64,000 nucleotides of DNA from Nitrospirillum sp034653275 (lineage in GTDB: Bacteria; Pseudomonadota; Alphaproteobacteria; Azospirillales; Azospirillaceae), in contig NZ_JAYEES010000003.1 of assembly GCF_034653275.1 (NCBI RefSeq), positions 620,001-684,000 of the forward strand, written 5' to 3'. Made by a program: the position numbers and the translations under genes. Below are positions 1 through 8,692 of this stretch, in pieces (position 1 is the stretch's first letter; the number at the start of each line of letters is the position of its first letter). Below the pieces are notes generated by a model. That model saw only the letters and a program-made list of their open reading frames with translations. It was not told the DNA's origin and searched no databases.

Positions 1-280
1 TTTCGTTTGTGGCAAAGTCGGGGCAGTAATCCGGTTTGGCCATGAATTAAGGTCTGAGTATTGATTTCCAGCCGTGCGCTCATGGCATGGAAAGTGTGAC
101 GTTCCTCACAGGTTATGACCGTCTCGAGGGCGTAATGAATCGGTCATCCATCAGTAGTTACTCGCAATAGTAGCGCGATGGACTTGAAGGTGGTGACGAA
201 ACATCGCCGAAACACGCCCAAGATTTATTGCTACCGGCAATGGAATTGTGGCGGATTAGGGACCTTAAAGGAGAGTTACC

Positions 281-925
281 ATGTCGCGTTTACGGACTAT
301 TGTCTTGGCTGCTTCGGCTCTGGTCGCGGTTGCCGCGACGCCGGCCCTGGCGCAGAGCACGTTCGATGGCGGCTATGTTGGTGCCAACGCCGGCTATGAC
401 TGGTTCAACGCGCGTCAGCGGGCCACCGTCGGCGGCCAGCAGAGCACGCCCGCTCGTGAGACCCAGGGTTTCAACGGCGGCCTCTTCGCCGGCTACGGCC
501 AGACCGTTTACGACAACATCTATGTCGGCGCCGAAGGCGAAGCCAACTTCTACACCGGTGACCGGACCTACGGCGACGCCCTGGGCAGCTATCGCGTGCA
601 GCCCAACTATAGCGCCGGCGTCAGCGCCCGCCTGGGCTACGTGGTCCAGCCCGACCTGCTGCTGTTCGGCCGCGTCGGTTATCAGCACACCTCCATCGAC
701 ACGACCAACGCCCTGACCGGTGGCGCCTCCCGCCAGTACGCCCAGGACTATGACGGCGTGAAGTACGGCGTCGGCGCCGATTACGCCATCGATGAGCACC
801 TGTTCACCCGCATCGAGTACGACTACACCGACTACTCGCACTCCTCGCGGGATCTGGCCGGCGGCCAGCTGCGCACGACCCCGGACGAAAGCCAGGTCCG
901 TGTCGGCGTCGGCATCCGCTTCTGA
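281..925 (+). CDS. outer-membrane beta-barrel protein (opacity/OmpA-barrel type)
   Basis: A 214-residue protein with a clear Sec signal peptide: basic start, hydrophobic core and a cleavage motif ALAQ near residues 22-25. The mature part is rich in Gly, Tyr and Asp with alternating short strands (GGYVGANAGYDWF near the N-terminus) and ends in a terminal Phe, the usual sorting signal for outer-membrane barrels. This matches the small 8-strand Opa/OmpW/Omp25-like porin families. A strong Shine-Dalgarno AAAGGAGAG at 267-275 fixes the ATG. The 280 bases upstream hold no gene and probably the promoter of this monocistronic unit. A strong terminator follows. The precise role (structural or stress-related) cannot be told from sequence. 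Confidence 0.85.
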   Translation: MSRLRTIVLAASALVAVAATPALAQSTFDGGYVGANAGYDWFNARQRATVGGQQSTPARETQGFNGGLFAGYGQTVYDNIYVGAEGEANFYTGDRTYGDALGSYRVQPNYSAGVSARLGYVVQPDLLLFGRVGYQHTSIDTTNALTGGASRQYAQDYDGVKYGVGADYAIDEHLFTRIEYDYTDYSHSSRDLAGGQLRTTPDESQVRVGVGIRF

Positions 926-946
926 TAAAAGCGTGCCTTCCTGAGG

Positions 947-976
947 AAAAGGCCCGGGCTCACCCCGGGCCTTTTT
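947..976 (+). terminator. rho-independent terminator of the barrel-protein gene
   Basis: Stem AAAAGGCCCGGG / CCCGGGCCTTTTT with a five-base loop, ending in a run of five T, 22 bases after the stop codon. Confidence 0.9.
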
Positions 977-1017
977 CATTTTCGCGACCGCCCCGCCAGC
1001 GCTTTGGGTGAGTTTTC

Positions 1018-1115
1018 CTAGGACGCGACCGCGTCCGCCGGAGCGTTTTGGGGAGCCGAAAGCGAACTGAAACGCGAGGATAGCCAAGGGGCGGATGCCC
1101 CGCCGGCGCTTGAGG
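1018..1115 (+). repeat. dispersed structured element, copy 1
   Basis: Begins CTAGG and ends CGCTTGAGGA. It folds into hairpin P1 (GGACGC-GACC-GCGTCC, 1021-1036), stem P2 (GCGTTT with AAACGC) and hairpin P3 (GGGGC-GGAT-GCCCC). It lies between convergent genes. A fragment of the tail motif (CCGGCGCCTGAGG) recurs near 1144-1157, so a second, decayed copy may abut it. Confidence 0.85.
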
Positions 1116-1164
1116 AGAATTGAGACTCCGGCGAACCAGGGCTCCGGCGCCTGAGGCGAACGGC

Positions 1165-1788
1165 TCACCTCGTCGAATACGTCGCCCAGGTGCGCACCGG
1201 GCCCGTGTCCACGTGGGTGTGGCCGCTGCCGTCGTAGAAAGCGGCGCCGCCGCGCTGCATGGTCTTGGCGATCTCGGTGATGGCGTCGCCCTTCAGCGCC
1301 GGGATGCGGATGTCGGCGGCGCGGCCCTGCATGTGGAAGCTTTCGCGGGCGGCGTTGCGGTTGACCTTGACCAGCGCGGCGTTCGTCTCGGGTGAGCGGT
1401 AGCCCGACAGGATGTCCACCTGCGTGGTCGGCGGCAGGCTGGACCGCAGGATGACGCCGCTGATGAAGTCCATCAGCGCCGGGTCGATATCGTGGGTCTC
1501 GCCGGTATGGCGGTCGCGCATGATGTGCGCCACCTCGGCCATGGCATGGCCGTCGTAGGCGCCGTCATGCCAGTAGATGACGTCCACCTTCTCCTTGCTG
1601 GGTGGATGCACCAGCACGACCCGGCGGATGGCGGCGGTGTTCGCAGGCGGCAGGTCGGCCTCCGCCGGGGGCACGGGGAAGGGCTTGGGCGCGCCGCCGC
1701 CGCACGCCGCGACCATGGCCAGCATCAGGGAAAGGGATGCCGCCCGGGTGAACCGGGCCCGGGCGAACCGGAAAGGGGGTTTTATCAT
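1165..1788 (-). CDS. DUF882 / M15-type peptidase, probable lipoprotein
   Basis: This 207-residue protein has an N-terminal export signal ending in VAAC (Cys29), a plausible lipobox. The C-terminal half carries the zinc-peptidase signature of the M15/DUF882 (YcbK-like) family: SFHMQGRAADIRI, i.e. HxxGxAxD, then HTHVDTGP near the end, which together provide His, Asp and His metal ligands. Members cleave or modify peptidoglycan peptides in the periplasm. The motif YRSPETNAAL typical of DUF882 is present. Its ATG overlaps the stop of the upstream response-regulator gene by four bases (ATGA), so the two are translationally coupled. The exact bond cleaved is not deducible. Confidence 0.85.
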   Translation of the reverse strand: MIKPPFRFARARFTRAASLSLMLAMVAACGGGAPKPFPVPPAEADLPPANTAAIRRVVLVHPPSKEKVDVIYWHDGAYDGHAMAEVAHIMRDRHTGETHDIDPALMDFISGVILRSSLPPTTQVDILSGYRSPETNAALVKVNRNAARESFHMQGRAADIRIPALKGDAITEIAKTMQRGGAAFYDGSGHTHVDTGPVRTWATYSTR

Positions 1789-2456
1789 GGGGCCAGCCGA
1801 TATCCGCCGGGTTCGGTCACCAGCAGGACGGCATTGGCCGGGTCCCGCTCCATCTTCTGCCGTAGGCGGTAGATATGGGTTTCCAGGGTGTGGGTCGTGA
1901 CGCCTTCGTTATAGTTCCACACCTGGTCCAGCAATTGCTCCCGGCTGATGACCGCGCCCTTGGCGCGGTGCAGATAGGCCAGGATTTGCGCTTCCTTGTC
2001 GGTCAGGCGGGTCTCGGTGCCGGTGCCGTCCTCCCGCAAGGTGCGGGCGACCGCGCGGAACTCATAGGGACCGATGCGCAGGGCGGGGTCGTCGCCCGTG
2101 GGCCGGGCATGCTGGCGTAGCTTGGCCAGCAGGGTGCCGATGCGGAACGGCTTCACCAGCCGGTCGCTGCAGCCCGCGACGTCGGGTTCCCCCTCCACCG
2201 CCATCAGCAGGATGGGGCAGTCCACGCCAGCTTGGCGCAAGGCGGCGCAGACGGCGGCCCCATCCATGTCGGGCAGGCGGCTGGCCAGCAGAATGGCCTC
2301 GAACGATACCGCCTCAGCGGCGGCCAGGGCGGTGGCGCCATCGGCGGCCTGCCGCACGTCGAATTCCTCCAGGGCTGTCAGCTGCTCGGCCAACAGGTGG
2401 CGCAGGGTTTCGTCATCCTCAACCAGCAACAGCTTTTTGGCGCCTGGGGTCGTCAT
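1785..2456 (-). CDS. OmpR/PhoB-type response regulator lacking the phosphoacceptor Asp
   Basis: This 223-residue two-domain regulator has a receiver domain (residues about 8-118) and a winged-helix DNA-binding domain (about 130-222, with RLTDKEAQIL and THTLETHIYRLRQKM). The acidic pocket (EDDE, residues 13-16) and the conserved Lys (VKPF, Lys102) are present, but the motif normally LLDxxLPDMDG reads LLASRLPDMDG: residue 58 is Ala where the phosphorylated Asp should be (codon gcc). It is therefore a phosphorylation-independent, pseudo-receiver type regulator, or a degenerated one. No histidine kinase is adjacent. It shares an ATGA overlap with the DUF882 lipoprotein gene downstream, so it may act in cell-wall regulation (inference). 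Confidence 0.88.
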   Translation of the reverse strand: MTTPGAKKLLLVEDDETLRHLLAEQLTALEEFDVRQAADGATALAAAEAVSFEAILLASRLPDMDGAAVCAALRQAGVDCPILLMAVEGEPDVAGCSDRLVKPFRIGTLLAKLRQHARPTGDDPALRIGPYEFRAVARTLREDGTGTETRLTDKEAQILAYLHRAKGAVISREQLLDQVWNYNEGVTTHTLETHIYRLRQKMERDPANAVLLVTEPGGYRLAP

Positions 2457-2571
2457 AGGCCTGGACTAGGGAAACGGGGATGAAGGCGGGCAGCCTTGTC
2501 GTCTTCTTACCATGGGTGCGGGTCGTTCGCACGGGGTCCATGGGCGCATGCCGCATGGGATGGCTTTCGCC

Positions 2572-3468
2572 CTACCGCCTGGCCAGGATGTCGGCGTGGC
2601 CCACGATCAGCTCCACCCGCATGACGGCGGCGCGGCGGCGCTCACGCCAGGCGCCGATACGGTCGGCCATGGCGGGGTCGCGCGCTTCCGCCTGGGCGGC
2701 CAGCATGTCCACCAGGTCCAGGTGCGCCTGACGGGCGCGCAGGCCTGACAGCCGCCAGTCCGAGCGGGCGCCGTCCAAACGATAGCCCGCCGCCTCCAAC
2801 CTTTCCACCAGGACGGTGGCCGCCTGGTCGCCCAACGGGGGGCCAAAGCCGTAGTCGCGCCGGGCCGCGGCCGTCGCCAGTTCCACCACCATGCCGTCGT
2901 CCGGATCCTCCGGCCGCCAGAGCAGCCGGCCGTCCTGCACCCCGGTGGCCAGCACCGGCGGCAGGCCGCTAGCCGTCAGTTCGATAACGAAATGATCGAG
3001 CCATTCCGCCGATGCACGATCGAAGAAGGCGTTGCCGGTGACGCCATCATGGCGCTGGATGCCCAGATCGTGCAGGTCGGACGACATGTCCTGCTGGATC
3101 AGCGTCAGGCGGCTGCGCATATCGTCGCCGAACAGGATCAGCTCCCCCACCGCGCCCGGTGTCGCGGTATCCGGCGGATTGCGGGCCACGCCCCAGCCCA
3201 GTTCATGCGCCCAGCGCTGCATGCGCTCCGCCACGCCCCCCAGGACCGTCGCGTCGGTGTCCATCAGGGTCCAATCCTGGATCATGCGTCCCAGGCGGGG
3301 CAGCAGATGGCGGACGTTGGCGCCCAGCCCCGCACCCAGATCCAGGACATGCGGACGCGACGGCACCATGCGGGCGAATTCCCAAGCCAGCTCGATGGCC
3401 CGCGCCTTGTCATCCAACGGTTCGCGCAGGGCCTGCCAGGCGCTGTCGATGATCTGCGGCTGGATCAT
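2572..3468 (-). CDS. class I SAM-dependent methyltransferase
   Basis: A protein of about 298 residues. The SAM-binding glycine motif DLGAGLGAN appears early (near residue 43), followed by an acidic residue in the next strand (LMDTDA), as in Rossmann-type methyltransferases. The ATG at 3468 is chosen because GGAGG lies six bases upstream; the reading frame stays open for 51 more codons but that part is Pro/Arg-rich and looks non-coding. The substrate is unknown. It is divergent from ribA across a 0.5-kb gap. Confidence 0.75.
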   Translation of the reverse strand: MIQPQIIDSAWQALREPLDDKARAIELAWEFARMVPSRPHVLDLGAGLGANVRHLLPRLGRMIQDWTLMDTDATVLGGVAERMQRWAHELGWGVARNPPDTATPGAVGELILFGDDMRSRLTLIQQDMSSDLHDLGIQRHDGVTGNAFFDRASAEWLDHFVIELTASGLPPVLATGVQDGRLLWRPEDPDDGMVVELATAAARRDYGFGPPLGDQAATVLVERLEAAGYRLDGARSDWRLSGLRARQAHLDLVDMLAAQAEARDPAMADRIGAWRERRRAAVMRVELIVGHADILARR

Positions 3469-3992
3469 GCGCGGCCTCCGCGACCGCCGCCGGTGGGCGG
3501 GCCGAAAGGGGGGGCTGGGGCCGGAGCGTAGGCACGGAACATTCCCGTTCGGGTCCTGACGTGACGGGGCCGGCACGGTGGCCGGAAACAAACGGAAAGG
3601 GGCTGGGAAACACCGTTGCATCAGGGGGTTGCTGCGGTGTCGATCACACCGCCGGGCAACCGCTCAATGCCTGGATGCGCCACTTACTCTGGTGTTTCCC
3701 GCCGGGAAAAGCCATGGCGCGATCGGTCATATCGGCTGGCCGTCCGGCGCGGGGCTGGCGCCGTGGTCGTCGCCAGCGCGGGATTTATTCCCGCGCGGCG
3801 TCCCCCGGCGGGCTGGGGACCCATGCAACGCTAGCGCTTCGCCCGTCCCCCGGGGACCGATACCGTGTTAAATGGCTGTGGATGGTTGTGCCGGGCGGGC
3901 TAAATGACCATCTGCTGCCCATGCGCCGGCGCCGCTGTTTCGCGCCTTTTCACAGTTTGTCACCCTTTCCCGTGTCGCCTGGATATACCCGC
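3469..3992. other. gene-free divergent interval
   Basis: This 524-base interval separates the methyltransferase from ribA and must carry both promoters. The plus-strand frame of ribA is open through it but without protein-like composition. I looked for an FMN riboswitch in front of ribA and did not find its conserved core. No repeat or hairpin stands out. Confidence 0.6.
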
Positions 3993-5159
3993 ATGTCGCT
4001 CGCCGCCGAACCGATCTCGCCCCTGCTGCGGACCGCCAGCCGCTCCGTCCAGCGCGCGGTGTCCGAGCTGCGCCGCGGCGACCTGGTGATGCTGCAGGGC
4101 GGTGACGGCCGTGCCCTGCTGCTGCGCGCGGCGGAGATGGCGGACGCCCCGGCCCTGGCCCTGGTGCGGCAGGCGGCGGCCCAGGGCGGTGCGGGCGAGC
4201 CCACCCTGGTGGTGACCGACAAGCGCGCCATCGCCGCCGGCCTGCTGGCCCAGGCGGTGGAACCGGCGCAGGCCGACCCCACGGGAGCGGGCACCGTGGT
4301 CATCGCCCCGGCGCCGGGCCTGACACCCGACCTGGTGCGCCTGCTGGCCGACCCAACCCGCCCGGGCCACGCCACCCTGGACATCACGCCCACCGTCCGT
4401 CCCTTCCCCTCGGCCGAGGGCGAGGCCCTGCTGCTGGTCAAGCTGGCGCGTCTGCTTCCGGCCGTCGTGGTGGCCGAGGTTCCGGCCACCCGCGCCGCCG
4501 AGGTGGCGGCGCGCAACGATCTGCTGACCGTGCGCGGTGCCGACGTCCAGGCCTACCAGGCCGCCGGTGAGTCCACCCTGCGCCAGGTGGTGGAGGCGTC
4601 CGTTCCCCTGCTGGATGCGGAGGACACGCGCCTGATCGCCTTCCGCGCGCCGGACGGCGGCGTGGAGCATCTGGCCATCCTGATCGGCAATCCCGACCCG
4701 GCGCAGCCCGTGCTGGCCCGCCTGCATTCCGAATGCTTCACCGGCGACCTGCTGGGCTCCCTGCGTTGCGACTGCGGCGCCCAGCTGCGGGGCGCCATCC
4801 GCGAGATCGCGGCCCAGGGCAGCGGCGTGGTGCTGTACCTGGCGCAGGAGGGTCGCAACATCGGCCTGATGAACAAGCTGCGCGCCTATCGCCTGCAGGA
4901 TGCCGGCGTCGACACGGTGGACGCCAACCTGATGGTGGGCTTCGAGGCCGACGAGCGCACCTACCTGCCGGCCGCCACCATGCTGAAGGCCCTGGGCTTC
5001 CACGCCGTGCGCCTGATGACCAACAACCCGGACAAGCTGTCCCAGTTGGCCCGCTGGGGCGTGCAGGTGGTGGACCGCGTCCCCCACATCTTCCCCGCCA
5101 ACGGCCACAACATCGCCTACCTGCGCACCAAGGCGGAAAAGGCCGGCCACCTGCTGTGA
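3993..5159 (+). CDS. ribA: GTP cyclohydrolase II (RibA) with degenerate N-terminal domain
   Basis: The first committed step of riboflavin synthesis: GTP to 2,5-diamino-6-ribosylamino-4-pyrimidinone 5'-phosphate, formate and pyrophosphate. The C-terminal half (residues about 195-385) has the zinc-binding triad in SECFTGD...LRCDCG (Cys248, Cys259, Cys261) and the conserved EGRNIGL loop (residues 286-292). The first 190 residues resemble the non-catalytic RibB-like extension of many alphaproteobacterial RibA proteins; I do not see an intact DHBP-synthase active site there. The ATG at 3993 begins the protein-like sequence; the upstream open frame is discarded. Length 388 residues fits the family. 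Confidence 0.9.
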   Translation: MSLAAEPISPLLRTASRSVQRAVSELRRGDLVMLQGGDGRALLLRAAEMADAPALALVRQAAAQGGAGEPTLVVTDKRAIAAGLLAQAVEPAQADPTGAGTVVIAPAPGLTPDLVRLLADPTRPGHATLDITPTVRPFPSAEGEALLLVKLARLLPAVVVAEVPATRAAEVAARNDLLTVRGADVQAYQAAGESTLRQVVEASVPLLDAEDTRLIAFRAPDGGVEHLAILIGNPDPAQPVLARLHSECFTGDLLGSLRCDCGAQLRGAIREIAAQGSGVVLYLAQEGRNIGLMNKLRAYRLQDAGVDTVDANLMVGFEADERTYLPAATMLKALGFHAVRLMTNNPDKLSQLARWGVQVVDRVPHIFPANGHNIAYLRTKAEKAGHLL

Positions 5160-5185
5160 CGGGCTGCTGGGACGGCCTGCTGGGA

Positions 5186-5219
5186 CGGGCGGCCCGGCAA
5201 GTCCGGCTGTTGCCGCCCG
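5186..5219 (+). terminator. possible terminator hairpin after ribA
   Basis: CGGGCGGC at 5186-5193 pairs with GCCGCCCG at 5212-5219; the loop is long and only a weak T-rich stretch follows. A direct repeat of about 11 bases (GCTGGGACGG) lies just before it. Confidence 0.3.
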
Positions 5220-5338
5220 GTTGAATTTGCCGATGGACGGTTCCGCAGGGTCGGTGTCGTTAGCTAGTACGTTGAAAACAATCAATATTTAGACTGGCAT
5301 ATCGTTTGCTTCGGGATGTGGGTGCAGGAGAAAGCCCC

Positions 5339-7105
5339 ATGACCCCCAGCGTCCAGTCTGCCCTGTCGCCGTCCTACCCCGATCCCGCGCTGGCGGGTGG
5401 CAACGCCACGGCCGCGACCACCGGCCAGGCGGGGTTGACGGGCGATTTCCAGGACCAGCTGGGCCAGCAGGTGGCGCAGGACGCGACGCAGCAGGCCGGC
5501 GCCGTGCCTGGCCAGGTGGGCGCCGTCCCGGTGGGCACCGCGGCCGCGGTCCAGGCCCAGATGGACGCCCAGGCCGCCGCCCACAAGGACAACCACATGT
5601 CCTTCTGGGACGTGGTCGACATCATCAACCCCCTGCAGCACATCCCCGTCATCAGCACGATCTATCGTGAGATCACGGGCGACACCATCAAGGCCCCGGC
5701 CAAGATCCTGGGCGGCCTGCTCTATGGCGGCCCCATCGGCATGGCGCTGGCCACCGGCGACGCCATCATCGAGGAGGAAACGGGCGAGGACGTGGGCGCC
5801 CACGTCATGGACGCCCTGGGCCTGGGGCACCACAAGACCGGCACCGTCACGCTGGACCCCGATGAGGACCAGGGCGGTGGCAAGGGGCGCAAAGGCGGCC
5901 AAGGCGGTGGCCAGGGCGGGCAGGAGCAGCCGGACCACGCCCCCACCGCTGGCCGCGCGCCCGTGGCCAAGGTCGACTCCCTGGTGCTGGCGCCCCAGAC
6001 GGACGGTGCGGCCCTGGCCGTGGCGCCGGCGGCGCCGGCTCAGCCCGTTCCGGGTCAAATGGTGCGCACCAGCTCGGTCCCCGCCGGCGCCGTGCCCGGC
6101 CTGGCCACGCCGGCCACCACGGTGAGGTCCCAGGGCCAGGCCTTTCCCAACCTGGCGGCCGTGCCCGCCATGGCCGTGAACGCGCCGGCCATGACCTCCT
6201 CGGGGGTCGTGCCCGGCGCCAACCCGTCCCAGGCCCTGGCGCAGCAGGCCAGCCAGATCACCAACGCCACCCAGTCGATGGCTCAGGCCGCCAATGCCGC
6301 CGCCAATATCGGTGTCGGCACTCAGTCCATGCCCATGGCGGCCGGCCCGCAGCTGATGCCGGCCCAGGCCGCCGCCATGGCCAATGCCGCCAATCCGGCC
6401 GCCGCCGCGTCCGAGGCGGGGTCCCACCTGGGGCAGAAGCAGGCCCACGGCCTGACCCTGGCCAACTACCGCGCCATGGCGGGCGCCGGCGCCGGCACCC
6501 CCACCGGCCGCACCCTGGTCGCCCCCAGCTATGTCCAGAACATCAAGTCGGCCACCGCCGGCCCCACGGTGCTGCAGACCGGCGCGGTACAGGCCAACGC
6601 CGCCCAATCCCAGGCGGTACAGTCGCAGGCCGCCCAGTCCCAGGCGGCCATGGCCGCCGCCTCCCACCCCGCCATGATCCAGGTGATGGACGGCGGCACG
6701 GCCGGCAACGCGCAGCCGCAGCGCACCCCGGTGCCCCAGGCCATCCAGGCCTACAACAACGCCATGGGCCAGGACACGGCCACCCTGCTGGCCCAGGCCA
6801 CCGCCGCGTCGGCCAGCATCAACGGCACCGGCGCCCCATCGGGCGCGCAGCCGGCCCTGCCGCCGCGGCCGGTGCCCGGCGGCACCCTGTCCGCCAGCGC
6901 CATGCCCCCTGCCGGCGCCTCTCCCGCCATTGCCATGGACGGGCAGGGGGCACCCCAGGCCGGTGCCGCCCAGACGGGCGCCGCCGTCATCAGCAACGCC
7001 ACCGGCGGCCCGCCGCCGCTGCCCAAGCAGTTCATCGCCGACATCATGATGGCCAACCTGGCCAAGTATCAGGCCATGAAGGACGCCCAAGGCGCCCCCC
7101 ACTAA
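5339..7105 (+). CDS. large Ala/Gln/Pro-rich protein with one conserved hydrophobic segment, function unknown
   Basis: I do not recognise a named family. The 588 residues are strongly biased: Ala, Gln, Gly, Pro and Met dominate, charged residues are rare after residue 170, and there is repeated AQSQAVQSQA-like sequence near the middle. The only globular-looking part is about residues 85-165: NHMSFWDVVDIINPLQHIPV, then an ITGD motif and a Gly/Leu-rich helix pair (GGLLYGGPIGMALATGDAII). That segment resembles a conserved alphaproteobacterial motif of unknown function. No signal peptide. The ATG at 5339 follows AGGAG with eight-base spacing. Low-complexity tails of this kind are common in surface or envelope-associated proteins, but location is not proven. 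It is flanked by ribA and an L,D-transpeptidase-like gene. Confidence 0.75.
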   Translation: MTPSVQSALSPSYPDPALAGGNATAATTGQAGLTGDFQDQLGQQVAQDATQQAGAVPGQVGAVPVGTAAAVQAQMDAQAAAHKDNHMSFWDVVDIINPLQHIPVISTIYREITGDTIKAPAKILGGLLYGGPIGMALATGDAIIEEETGEDVGAHVMDALGLGHHKTGTVTLDPDEDQGGGKGRKGGQGGGQGGQEQPDHAPTAGRAPVAKVDSLVLAPQTDGAALAVAPAAPAQPVPGQMVRTSSVPAGAVPGLATPATTVRSQGQAFPNLAAVPAMAVNAPAMTSSGVVPGANPSQALAQQASQITNATQSMAQAANAAANIGVGTQSMPMAAGPQLMPAQAAAMANAANPAAAASEAGSHLGQKQAHGLTLANYRAMAGAGAGTPTGRTLVAPSYVQNIKSATAGPTVLQTGAVQANAAQSQAVQSQAAQSQAAMAAASHPAMIQVMDGGTAGNAQPQRTPVPQAIQAYNNAMGQDTATLLAQATAASASINGTGAPSGAQPALPPRPVPGGTLSASAMPPAGASPAIAMDGQGAPQAGAAQTGAAVISNATGGPPPLPKQFIADIMMANLAKYQAMKDAQGAPH

Positions 7106-7164
7106 GTCCGGACGCATTGAGCCGGCCCAATTGATCAGGGCGCCCGTTGAGGTATAGAGGGGGG

Positions 7165-7725
7165 ATGGACATCCATCTGATCCCCGATGCCGCCATTCCC
7201 GGCCCCCCTGGTTCCGGCGCCGGTTACCGGCTGCGCTGGCGCGACGGCCAGGGACGGCCGCAGGAGGCCGCCTGCGTCGTCGGCCGGGGTGGCGTCATCC
7301 AGGACAAGCGGGAAGGGGACGGGGGAACACCCGTGGGCTGTTTCCCGCTGCGCCGCGTGCTCTACCGCCCGGACCGCGTCCCCGCGCCCGTGACAGCCCT
7401 GCCGGTGGCGACGGTCGCGCCGGTGGACGGCTGGTGCGACGATCCCGGCCACCCCGACTACAACCGCCCGGTGACCCTGCCGTTTTCCGCCAGCCATGAG
7501 GTGATGTGGCGGGACGACCACGTCTACGACATCATCGTGGTGCTGGGGCATAACGACGACCCGCCCGTGCCGGGCCTGGGCAGCGCCATCTTCATGCACC
7601 TGACGCGGCCCGACCGCGCCGCCACGGCGGGCTGCACCGCCCTGGACCTGGACGATTTGCGCCGGCTGCTGTCTCACTGCCAGCCGGGGGACCGGCTGTG
7701 CGTGCCGGCCCCATCAAAGGACTGA
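7165..7725 (+). CDS. L,D-transpeptidase-like (YkuD) protein
   Basis: A 186-residue protein made almost only of the YkuD catalytic domain: IFMHLTRPD with the conserved His, then TAGCTAL with catalytic Cys157, the HxnSxGC(T) signature of L,D-transpeptidases. Preceding strands include VYDIIVVLGHND. No signal peptide or membrane segment is visible, so this belongs to the short YkuD proteins without an obvious export signal; its role in peptidoglycan cross-linking is by family only. Start at ATG 7165 behind a G-rich ribosome-binding stretch. The next gene starts six bases after its stop, so they probably form an operon. Confidence 0.85.
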   Translation: MDIHLIPDAAIPGPPGSGAGYRLRWRDGQGRPQEAACVVGRGGVIQDKREGDGGTPVGCFPLRRVLYRPDRVPAPVTALPVATVAPVDGWCDDPGHPDYNRPVTLPFSASHEVMWRDDHVYDIIVVLGHNDDPPVPGLGSAIFMHLTRPDRAATAGCTALDLDDLRRLLSHCQPGDRLCVPAPSKD

Positions 7726-7730
7726 TCCCC

Positions 7731-8482
7731 ATGAGCGATATCCTGCCGTTGGGGCCCTTGCCCCGCCTGATCGGCCACCGGGGTGCCGCCCGCCACGCGC
7801 CGGAGAACACGCTGTCCGGCATCCGCATGGCGGCGGCGCAGGGCGCCAAGTGGGTGGAGGTGGACGTCAAGCTGACGGCCGACCTGGTGCCGGTGCTGAT
7901 GCACGACGACACGCTGGACCGCACCACCGACGGCACGGGCCCGGCCAAGGACATGACGCTGGACGCCCTGCGCCAGCTGGACGCCGGGTCCTGGTTCTCC
8001 CCCGCCTTCCGGGGGAGAAGGTGCCGACCCTGGTGGAGGTCATCCAGCTGGCGCTGGCCCTGAACCTGGGGCTGAACCTGGAGATCAAGCCCTGCCCGGG
8101 GCGGGAGGAGGAAACGGCCGGCGTCGCGCTGACCCTGGCCTATTCCCTGTGGCCGGACGACCGGCCGCCGCCCCTGGTCTCCTCCTTCGCCGACGCGTCG
8201 CTGGACATGGCGCGCCAGGTGGTGCCGCGCTGGCCCCTGGGCTATCTCATCGACCGGCGGCCGGCCAACTGGCGCCAGCGGGTGGAGCAGTTGGACGTCA
8301 GCACCATCAACGTCAACGCCCGCAGGGAGGACGCGGCCAGCATTCGGGAGTATAAGTCCTCCGGGCGGCCGGTCCTGGCCTACACGGTCAACACGGTGCC
8401 CATGGCGCGGGAGGTGCTGGGCTGGGGCGTTTCATCGGTATTCACCGATACACCCAGCGGGCTTATGGAAATCGCGGGCTGA
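7731..8482 (+). pseudogene. ugpQ: glycerophosphodiester phosphodiesterase, frameshifted
   Basis: The N-terminal part (7731 to about 8010) reads LIGHRGAARHAPENT with the catalytic HRG and EN residues, then EVDVKLTADLVPVLMHDDTL, typical of GDPD enzymes that hydrolyse glycerophosphodiesters to glycerol 3-phosphate. The C-terminal part (about 8016-8482) continues in the next frame: KVPTLVEV, LNLEIKPCPG, LVSSFADASLDMAR, and AYTVNTVPMAREVLGWGVSS. Joining them needs one extra G in the run at 8011-8015 (five present, six expected to give FRGEKVPT). Nothing else is damaged, so this is either a recent frameshift or a base-calling error. The product without it would be about 250 residues, normal for cytosolic UgpQ-like enzymes. 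Confidence 0.8.
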
Positions 8483-8692
8483 AACGGCGGGGTGGGCGGG
8501 CAAAAACATCAGGCGCAGTCCACGTCAAGCGGATGAGGGGCCTTTCGCCCGCCCTGGTTTTCCTATATCCAGCCTGCGATATGTTAGCGGCCGCCCGCCG
8601 CCACCCTATATGTATTGGGGACCGAACCATTCCGGTGATCCCTCCGCATGGGGCACGGGTTGGCACGAGGTCCGGTTTTCGGGAGACGTGAG

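Noticed and set aside
1079..1088. GGATAGCCAAG in the repeat resembles the D-arm start of some tRNAs
   Set aside because: No acceptor stem, anticodon arm or T-arm can be drawn around it; the similarity is short and inside a different fold.
3469..3992. FMN riboswitch upstream of ribA
   Set aside because: The conserved FMN-aptamer core sequences were not found.
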